DNA of 35,450 nt from NCBI GenBank assembly GCA_937919015.1, contig CALFPN010000061.1, positions 1 to 35,450 of the forward strand. The letters run 5' to 3'. The notes beneath the pieces are model-generated. The model had not been told where the DNA came from. It did not search any database and saw only the letters and a list, made by a program, of their open reading frames with translations. A program made the position numbers and the translations under genes. This DNA is from an uncultured Clostridia bacterium. GTDB lineage: Bacteria > Bacillota > Clostridia > Lachnospirales > Anaerotignaceae. Shown here in pieces: positions 30,145 through 35,450 of the stretch; position 1 is the first letter of the stretch; each line of letters begins with the position of its first letter.

Positions 30145-31209
30145 TTATACCTTGTCTAAATCAATGATGCAGTAGCCCGCCGCCTTATTCAGGCGGTTCA
30201 TAATGGCCATGCCTTCCCCTTCTTCGGAAAAGACTTCGGAATATACTCTTTCCGCGCCGAGGAAGTCAAATTTTCTCAGATATTTGAACAGGTTCGCCCC
30301 GATTTCTTCCGGTCGTTCCCTGCTGCCCAGAGAAAGGACGATATCAGCTTTATAGCAGTCTTTGGTTTCCTCTGTCGCCATGACGCCCGTCTTCATTCCC
30401 TGTGCCATATCTTCCGCCGCCAGACGGTTGATCTCGTCCACAACGGCTTTTGTTTCCCCCTTCACCAGAACCACTTCCGCCTTAGGGGAATAATGGGTAT
30501 ATTTCATACCCGGTGCCTTTGGCCTGAAATCAGCCGCAGGCTTCTGTAAAATCGCAGGATCGATTTCCACCGTTCCTACCACCTTCTCCATCATTTCCTT
30601 TGTGACTGCACCGGGGCGCAGGATCATGGGAACCTCGCCGGAAACATCCACGATGGTGGATTCCAGCCCCCATTCCGCTGCACCGCCGTCTATGATCATA
30701 TCGATCTTCCCGTTCAGGTCAAATTCCACATGGGACGCTCGTGTGGGGCTGGGCTTGCCGGAGGAATTTGCGCTGGGTGCCGCAATGGGGAGCCCCGCCG
30801 CACGGATGATGGCCCTTGCCACAGGATGGCTGGGGAAGCGCACCGCTACCGTATCCAATCCGCCTGTTGCCTTTTCGGGCACAATCTCACTCTTGGGGAA
30901 AACCATGGTCAGCGGGCCGGGCCAGAAGGCATCCATCAGCTTTTTGGCCGCAGGGGAAATTTCCCCGACAATGGGGTTCAGCTCCTCAAATTCGGAAATA
31001 TGGAGAATCAAAGGGTTGTCCGAAGGACGCCCCTTCGCAAGATAAATTTTTTCACAGGCCGCACTGTCCAGTCCGTTCCCGCCAAGGCCATAAACCGTTT
31101 CTGTGGGAAAAGCCACCAGACCTCCTTCCTGCAAAATTTTTGCAGCTGTCTGAATGACTTCTGCGGAATCAGGCTGGCTCAGGTCAACCTTCGCCAGTAT
31201 CGTTTTCAT
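30145..31209 (-). CDS. L-threonylcarbamoyladenylate synthase (Sua5 type)
   Basis: Makes threonylcarbamoyl-AMP from threonine, bicarbonate and ATP for the t6A37 modification of ANN-reading tRNAs. The 354-residue protein is the long, two-domain Sua5/YwlC form: a YrdC domain (about 12-200: GGLVAFPTETVYGLGGNG, KGRPSDNPLILHI, AVRFPSHPVARAI, PIAAPSANSSGKPSPT) and a C-terminal Sua5 domain (about 230-354). ATG 31209 has AAGGAG upstream; the longer frame from 31269 would overlap the SEC-C gene. It is the second gene of the operon, 11 bp after the SEC-C gene. Confidence 0.94.
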   Translation of the reverse strand: MKTILAKVDLSQPDSAEVIQTAAKILQEGGLVAFPTETVYGLGGNGLDSAACEKIYLAKGRPSDNPLILHISEFEELNPIVGEISPAAKKLMDAFWPGPLTMVFPKSEIVPEKATGGLDTVAVRFPSHPVARAIIRAAGLPIAAPSANSSGKPSPTRASHVEFDLNGKIDMIIDGGAAEWGLESTIVDVSGEVPMILRPGAVTKEMMEKVVGTVEIDPAILQKPAADFRPKAPGMKYTHYSPKAEVVLVKGETKAVVDEINRLAAEDMAQGMKTGVMATEETKDCYKADIVLSLGSRERPEEIGANLFKYLRKFDFLGAERVYSEVFSEEGEGMAIMNRLNKAAGYCIIDLDKV

Positions 31210-31220
31210 TCGTTTACTCC

Positions 31221-31721
31221 TTACGCGTTTGCGCCGCAGCATTTTTTGTATTTTTTGCCGGAACCGCAAGGGCAGGGATCGTTACGGCCGATCTTTTCGC
31301 CTTTTACAACGGTTCTTGCGTTTTTCTGTTCCAGTGTCAGTCTTTTCTTTGTTTCTGCATCATAGATGCCGTCCCACTGGGGCAGTGTGTACAGGTGTTC
31401 TGCTTTGTATTCCACCATCAGCTTGAACAGTTTTTCAAAATTGATGTTGATGCAAACATCGCTGTCTGCTGTCAGGTCTTCCATTTCGAAAGGTGTTTCC
31501 AGAGAAGCGTTCAGACCATCAATGAAGGCAACGATCATTTCGTCTGTCATATCGAATTTTGCAGCCAGTTCGGAAACTTTGCCTTCGATTTTTTCCACTT
31601 TTTCACCGATAATATATTCATAGATCTTCTGTTCTCTGGGCAAATAATCCGCCCAAACAGCTTCTACACTGTGGCCTTCCTGATTGAATGCTTTTTTGAT
31701 CCAGCTTTCATATAAACTCAT
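31221..31721 (-). CDS. SEC-C zinc-motif protein of unknown function
   Basis: Soluble acidic protein of 166 residues. Its only recognised part is a C-terminal SEC-C motif (about 145-163, GRNDPCPCGSGKKYKKCC), the zinc-binding tail also found on SecA and on many proteins linked to ribosomes or translation quality control. The N-terminal helical part (about 1-110) has no assignment. ATG 31721 has AAAGGAG upstream. It is the first gene of an operon with sua5, rpiB, upp and a tagO-like gene, read from the promoter at 31784-31812. Confidence 0.88.
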   Translation of the reverse strand: MSLYESWIKKAFNQEGHSVEAVWADYLPREQKIYEYIIGEKVEKIEGKVSELAAKFDMTDEMIVAFIDGLNASLETPFEMEDLTADSDVCININFEKLFKLMVEYKAEHLYTLPQWDGIYDAETKKRLTLEQKNARTVVKGEKIGRNDPCPCGSGKKYKKCCGANA

Positions 31722-31783
31722 GTTGATTCTCTCCTTTATCTCTTTGAATTCTTAATTTTGTACAGAATACTCCATTCTTTCAA

Positions 31784-31812
31784 ATAATACTATGATTTCA
31801 GGTAGTTTGCAA
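31784..31812 (-). promoter_or_regulatory. Promoter of the SEC-C...tagO-like operon
   Basis: On the minus strand, TTGCAA (31812-31807), a 17-bp spacer, TATTAT (31789-31784). Confidence 0.72.
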
Positions 31813-31849
31813 CAAAAATCGCAGATTTACCACTGTTTTTCAAAGATAG

Positions 31850-31877
31850 AAGGGCGTTTGGTTTTCCAAACGCCCTT
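31850..31877 (-). terminator. Terminator after the small lipoprotein gene
   Basis: A perfect 12-bp stem, AAGGGCGTTTGG (31850-31861) with CCAAACGCCCTT (31866-31877). The U-tract is modest (CTTCTATCTTT). Confidence 0.78.
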
Positions 31878-31885
31878 TGATTTTC

Positions 31886-32350
31886 TTATTCTTCTGTTAC
31901 ATCTGACAAATCCTCTGTCAGTGCTTCCGTTTCCTGCACATCTTCCACAGGCGCAGGCACACCGTTGGTTACAACGGGTTCCATATCCTCATTCAGCGCA
32001 AAGGTCAGGATCACATCATCGGCAAATTCCACGCCATCCCATACTTTCTGAGAGCTGCCGTCGGCAAAGGTCATCTGTACCTGCCAGCCATCTTTCGCCA
32101 CAGGCATCTGTCCGGCCATGGAAACGGGCATCTGATAGCTGGATTTCCATTCCCCGTCTGTCAGTGCAATTTCAGACCAGTCCGCATCTTCCGCATAGCG
32201 GATCTCCAGTTTGGAAACGTCGATGCCTGTCTGGTTTTCAAATGTCATATCATAATCTACTTCCTGGGTTTCCACTTCCTTGCCGCCGCAGGCTGTCATG
32301 CCCACTGCTGCAAAAACTGCCAGAAAGATGGCTAAAATTCTTTTCTTCAT
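31886..32350 (-). CDS. Small lipoprotein of unknown function
   Basis: Lipid-anchored protein of 154 residues. The signal peptide ends in a lipobox (GMTAC, lipidated C21) followed by GGKE. The mature part looks like a single beta-sandwich (DYDMTFENQTGIDVSKLEIRYA, WQVQMTFADGSSQKVWDGVEF) with an acidic Glu/Thr-rich tail. I do not recognise the family. ATG 32350 has GGAAGGA upstream; the longer frame from 32464 overlaps the cyclophilin gene. It lies 19 bp downstream of the cyclophilin lipoprotein and shares its transcript. Confidence 0.85.
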   Translation of the reverse strand: MKKRILAIFLAVFAAVGMTACGGKEVETQEVDYDMTFENQTGIDVSKLEIRYAEDADWSEIALTDGEWKSSYQMPVSMAGQMPVAKDGWQVQMTFADGSSQKVWDGVEFADDVILTFALNEDMEPVVTNGVPAPVEDVQETEALTEDLSDVTEE

Positions 32351-32369
32351 ATGATTGCGTCCTTCCCTG

Positions 32370-33155
32370 TTACTGCGCTGCGTAGCTTTCAAATGTAATG
32401 CTTTCGATGGTGATATCTTTGACAGGCTTATCCGTTTCGTCTGTTTCCGCCGCCGCAATGGCATCTACTGTTTCCAGACCTTCAAATACCTGACCGAAAA
32501 TGCTGTAGCCGTTGCCGAAAACATATTCCAGATGGGCAGAGCCGCCCTGTTCTCTGTAATAATTCAGAACTTCTTCAGGGTACAGCTGGCTCAGTGTGTA
32601 ATAATTACCATCTGTCAGTGTCACGCCCACTTCCTCTTCATTGTTATTAATGGCATCTTCAATGGCCTTCAAAACATCCTCCATCACTGTTTTTTGCTGC
32701 ACGATAAAGAACTGGCTGCCATTGGTATCAGGGCCTGCATTTGCCATAGCAACAGCACCTCTGTAAAAATGCAGTTTTTCAGACACTTCTGTTTCGAAAT
32801 CTTCACCCCAGCAACTTTCACCGCCTGTGCCTGTAGCTGTAGGGTCACCTGTCTGCACCATAAAATCTTCGATCACACGGTGGAACAGAAGACCGTCATA
32901 ATAGCCGTCTTTCGCTAATGTTTTGAAGTTTTCCACCGCCTTAGGGGCTTCTTCGGGGAAGAAGCGCATCTTCACCACGCCTTCGGAGGTTGTGATGACT
33001 GCAATCTCTTCGCCTTCCTCCGGCATCTGCGCCTGCAAAATAGTTTCTGTGTCTATTTTTGTATCGTCATTTTCTGCCGCTGTACTGCCGCCGCAGCCTG
33101 CAATGCCAAAAGCCATCACTGCCGCCAGTACCAGTGCCATATATCTTTTCTTCAT
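32370..33155 (-). CDS. Cyclophilin-type peptidyl-prolyl isomerase lipoprotein
   Basis: Surface-anchored protein-folding catalyst of 261 residues. The lipobox is GIAGC (C21), followed by GG and an acidic spacer. The cyclophilin fold begins near residue 55 and has YDGLLFHRVIEDFMVQTGDPTATG (with the catalytic Arg), AMANAGPDTNGSQFFI and FGQVFEGLETVDAI. An insertion of about 40 residues (EDAINNNEEEVGVTLTDGNY and on) breaks the C-terminal half. ATG 33155 has AGGAGG upstream. It is co-transcribed with the small lipoprotein from the promoter at 33202-33231. Confidence 0.94.
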   Translation of the reverse strand: MKKRYMALVLAAVMAFGIAGCGGSTAAENDDTKIDTETILQAQMPEEGEEIAVITTSEGVVKMRFFPEEAPKAVENFKTLAKDGYYDGLLFHRVIEDFMVQTGDPTATGTGGESCWGEDFETEVSEKLHFYRGAVAMANAGPDTNGSQFFIVQQKTVMEDVLKAIEDAINNNEEEVGVTLTDGNYYTLSQLYPEEVLNYYREQGGSAHLEYVFGNGYSIFGQVFEGLETVDAIAAAETDETDKPVKDITIESITFESYAAQ

Positions 33156-33201
33156 GTTCTTTTCCTCCTGTTTGCGGTGATTTTCGATTCTGCCATTCCA
33201 T

Positions 33202-33231
33202 ATTTTACTCCTCATTGCAAAACCATGTCAA
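33202..33231 (-). promoter_or_regulatory. Promoter of the cyclophilin-lipoprotein operon
   Basis: On the minus strand, a perfect TTGACA (33231-33226), an 18-bp spacer, TAAAAT (33207-33202). Confidence 0.75.
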
Positions 33232-33260
33232 TTTTCCAATTCTTAAGAGTTTATTAAAGA

Positions 33261-34328
33261 TCAGCCCATGAGGACTTTGATCTGCATCATAACAGCTTCC
33301 ACGCCATCGGCTGCTGCTGCATGTTTCATGGCAGAAACATATTTTTCCTTATTTTCGTACAGGGCAAAAATTTCTTTCTTCATGCTTTCTGCTGTCATTT
33401 CGTCTTCATCCAGCACTCTTGCAAAGCCTTGTTTTTCAAAGGAAGCCGCATTCAGGATCTGGTCACCGCGGCTGGCTCTTGCGCTCAGGGGGATCAGGAG
33501 GTGGGGCTTCTTCAGCGCGAGGAATTCGGAAATAGAGTTGCTGCCTGCGCGGGAAACAATGAGATCTGCTGCTGCCAGCAGGTCATTCAGACCATCGGAA
33601 ACGTATTCGAACTGCATATAGCCTTCCTGATTGCGCAGGTGGGCATCCAGATTGCCTTTCCCGCACAGATGGATTACATCAAAGGTTTTTGTCAGCTCCG
33701 GCAAAATTTCTCTCAGACAATTGTTCAGCTTCACCGCCCCCAAGGAGCCGCCCATCATCAGCAGAACGGGCTTCTCGCCTGTGAATTTGCATGCCGCCAG
33801 ACCTTTGTTTCTATCCCCTTCAAACAGCTCCTTACGGATGGGTGTACCTGTATGCACCCCTTTGCCCTTAGGCACATACTGCAGGGTTTCGGGGAAGGTG
33901 GAACAAACCACTCTTGCAGAAGGCATGGCGATTTTATTTGCCAAACCGGGTGTGATGTCGGATTCATGGATGATGACAGGCACCTTGTTGCTCTTTGCCC
34001 CCAGCACAACGGGAACGGCAACAAAGCCGCCCTTGGAAAATACCAGATCGGGTTTCAGTTTTTTGATGAGTTTTTTCGCTTCTGCAATGCCCTTTACCAC
34101 ACGGAACATATCCTTGATGTTTTCCTTGGAAAGGTAACGGCGCAGTTTTCCTGTGGAAATGCTGTAATAAGGGATGCCTTCCGCTTCAATCAGCGTTCTT
34201 TCGATCCCCTTTTCAGAGCCGATATAAACAATTTCGTAGCCTTCTTCCTTCAGATAGGGCAGAAGTGCCAGATTGGGGGTAACATGGCCGGCTGTGCCGC
34301 CCCCTGTCAGCAGGATTTTTTTCTTCAT
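33261..34328 (-). CDS. murG: UDP-GlcNAc:undecaprenyl-diphospho-muramoylpentapeptide GlcNAc transferase
   Basis: Inner-leaflet glycosyltransferase that turns lipid I into lipid II for peptidoglycan. In 355 residues, the GT-B fold starts with LTGGGTAGHVTPN (7-19) and continues with FSKGGFVAVPVVLGA, HESDITPGLANK, MMGGSLGA and the donor site SRAGSNSISEFLALKKPHLLIPL, then ASRGDQILNA. ATG 34328 has AAAGGTGG upstream. It lies alone, outside a dcw cluster, as in some Clostridia where a second murG exists elsewhere; whether this is the only copy cannot be told here. Confidence 0.94.
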   Translation of the reverse strand: MKKKILLTGGGTAGHVTPNLALLPYLKEEGYEIVYIGSEKGIERTLIEAEGIPYYSISTGKLRRYLSKENIKDMFRVVKGIAEAKKLIKKLKPDLVFSKGGFVAVPVVLGAKSNKVPVIIHESDITPGLANKIAMPSARVVCSTFPETLQYVPKGKGVHTGTPIRKELFEGDRNKGLAACKFTGEKPVLLMMGGSLGAVKLNNCLREILPELTKTFDVIHLCGKGNLDAHLRNQEGYMQFEYVSDGLNDLLAAADLIVSRAGSNSISEFLALKKPHLLIPLSARASRGDQILNAASFEKQGFARVLDEDEMTAESMKKEIFALYENKEKYVSAMKHAAAADGVEAVMMQIKVLMG

Positions 34329-34366
34329 ATATATTACCACCTTTATTCTCAATTAAAACTTTAGAA

Positions 34367-34395
34367 AGTATAGCACGGAAATCCCTGTTTTTCCA
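34367..34395 (-). promoter_or_regulatory. murG promoter
   Basis: On the minus strand, TGGAAA (34395-34390), a 17-bp spacer, TATACT (34372-34367). Confidence 0.6.
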
Positions 34396-34494
34396 GACTT
34401 TCTTTCCATATCTATGCCGATTTGGGAAAGTAATCTAACCTTTCTGCATAGGATGAAAGAAAAATATATAAATTATCCGAAAAGGAGAAGACCC

Positions 34495-35004
34495 ATGTAT
34501 CCATACAACAGAAAAACGCAGCTTTATTACACACCCATCCGTGCCAAGGAACGCACAAACACAGCCCAGTCCCCCGACCTTTCCACCGACCGCCGTCTGC
34601 AGGAGCTGCTGCTGCTGGCCAAGCAGGAAGCGGCACAGCTGGCACAGAAATATACCGCCCTGCTGCAGGAGGAAGCCTTGACGGAAGCCCAGGATATCAT
34701 CAAAACCATGGAAACCGACGGCAAAAAACATCAGCGTATCCTGCAGGAGGTCTTATTCATCATTTTCAGTGACACCGCAGAAGAAATGACCGAAGAGATA
34801 CCCGAAACGGAAACGGAAACAACCGGCGGCGCAGCACTGCTGGAGGAGCTGCTCCTGACAGAACTGGATGATATCCCCTTCTATCGCAGCCTCCTTTCCG
34901 CCATGGAGGAAGATGACCTGTGGGATCTGCTATTCGAGATCCTCACCGACAAACAGAATCACACTGCCGCTTTAAATCATCTGTATGCAAAATACATGCG
35001 CTAA
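34495..35004 (+). CDS. Ferritin-like helical protein of unknown function
   Basis: A 169-residue protein predicted to be nearly all helix, resembling ferritin-like (rubrerythrin/CotJC-type) proteins. Two similar halves each end in an acidic-His pattern: METDGKKH (E73, H79) in EALTEAQDIIKTMETDGKKH, and TDKQNH (D152, H156) near the C terminus. Such Glu/His pairs bind a di-metal centre in ferritin-like proteins, but not all ligands are clear. An acidic linker (about 95-112, EEIPETETETTGG) joins the halves. The N terminus is Tyr/Arg-rich (MYPYNRKTQLYYTPIR). ATG 34495 has AAAAGGAGAAG upstream. A spore-coat role is possible but not shown. Confidence 0.72.
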   Translation: MYPYNRKTQLYYTPIRAKERTNTAQSPDLSTDRRLQELLLLAKQEAAQLAQKYTALLQEEALTEAQDIIKTMETDGKKHQRILQEVLFIIFSDTAEEMTEEIPETETETTGGAALLEELLLTELDDIPFYRSLLSAMEEDDLWDLLFEILTDKQNHTAALNHLYAKYMR

Positions 35005-35032
35005 TCATCTTCCTTTTTTCCGTTCTTTTTGT

Positions 35033-35038
35033 TAAAAT
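35033..35038 (+). promoter_or_regulatory. Extended -10 element of the HIT gene
   Basis: TAAAAT preceded by TGT, giving a leader of about 48 nt. The -35 region (TTCCTT at 35010) is weak. Confidence 0.45.
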
Positions 35039-35091
35039 GACTGCATAAATCAATGTGGCCAAACGGTTACCAAAAAGAAAGGACGATACCC

Positions 35092-35450
35092 ATGAGCGAC
35101 TGTATTTTTTGCAAAATCATTGCAGGAGACATCCCTTCTGCGACCATATACGAAAATGACGAATGTAAGGTGATTCTGGACAGATTCCCTTCCGGCGAAG
35201 GCCATGCCCTGATCCTGCCCAAAAACCATGTGGCAAATATCTTTGAAATCGACCCCGAACAGGCAGGCAGACTGTTTGCTCTGGCTGCAAAGCTGGCGAA
35301 AGCCATGAAAGAAGTGCTGGGCTTTGAACACATGAATATTCTGCAGAACAACGGCACTGTGGCAGGGCAGACCGTGTTCCATTTCCACATCCACCTGATC
35401 CCCAGATGGGAAGGCGACGGCATCAACATCGGCTGGACACCTACAGAACC
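35092..35450 (+). CDS. HIT-family nucleotide hydrolase, 3' partial
   Basis: Histidine-triad protein cut off by the window end after 119 codons. Zinc-type CxxC (C4, C7 in SDCIFCKII) opens the protein, followed by VILDRFPSGEGHALILPKNHV and the triad HFHIHLIP, which holds the nucleophilic His. HIT (Hint/Fhit-like) enzymes cleave nucleoside phosphoramidates or dinucleotides. ATG 35092 has AGAAAGGA upstream. It is the usual length so far for a Firmicutes Hit protein (about 135-145 residues). Confidence 0.93.
   Translation, partial: MSDCIFCKIIAGDIPSATIYENDECKVILDRFPSGEGHALILPKNHVANIFEIDPEQAGRLFALAAKLAKAMKEVLGFEHMNILQNNGTVAGQTVFHFHIHLIPRWEGDGINIGWTPTE

Overview
The window looks like chromosomal core sequence of a low-to-mid GC, endospore-forming anaerobe of the class Clostridia (Lachnospirales-like; I cannot name the genus). 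The reasons are spoIIE, a Met-type T-box, strong AGGAGG ribosome sites, frequent TTG/GTG starts, a DnaD/DnaI primosome pair, MurG and TagO-like envelope enzymes, an ECF vitamin transporter component, and a ferredoxin-nitroreductase fusion. There is no prophage, insertion sequence, CRISPR array, rRNA or tRNA gene. Nearly all sequence is ordinary coding sequence closed by clear intrinsic terminators.

Layout: 1-500, two tandem small XRE regulators (the first cut by the window edge). 529-3225, a lipid group: a YhhN-like membrane protein converging on an operon of cardiolipin synthase and acyl-ACP thioesterase. 3444-3926, an unknown one-helix membrane protein. 4000-7100, T-box leader, metG and a TatD nuclease. 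7170-8236, a long structured leader and a secreted G5/3D-domain cell-wall protein. 8288-8767, a Nim-like flavoprotein. 8876-11499, a copper P-type ATPase fused in frame to a CopZ-like domain. 11500-15470, dusB, two adjacent type III pantothenate kinases and a probable pantothenate ECF S-component behind a long leader. 15509-19208, an unknown small protein, birA, an FlK-like thioesterase and ftsH. 19285-23975, ferredoxin-nitroreductase, tilS and spoIIE. 24065-25790, a half-size EamA protein and a secreted stalk-domain protein. 25830-27779, DnaI-like and DnaD-like helicase-loading genes. 27981-31721, the operon SEC-C protein, sua5, rpiB, upp, tagO-like. 31886-34328, a lipoprotein, a cyclophilin lipoprotein and murG. 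34495 to the end, a ferritin-like protein and a HIT hydrolase cut by the window edge.

Most interesting points: (1) copA reads without a stop into a CopZ-like domain that still has its own Shine-Dalgarno and ATG, while the other two frames both have stops in the linker. (2) Intergenic spacers at 11.5, 12.7 and 27.8 kb, and perhaps 15.2 kb, hold a shared family of tandem inverted repeats, nearly all with three-base loops. (3) The spoIIE promoter has two Spo0A boxes and a 21-bp -35/-10 spacer, as described for Spo0A-activated sigma-A promoters. (4) Two long structured leaders, ahead of the 3D-domain gene and of the vitamin transporter gene, match no riboswitch class I know. I found no convincing wholly new multi-gene system; the novelty here is in fusion, leaders and repeats.
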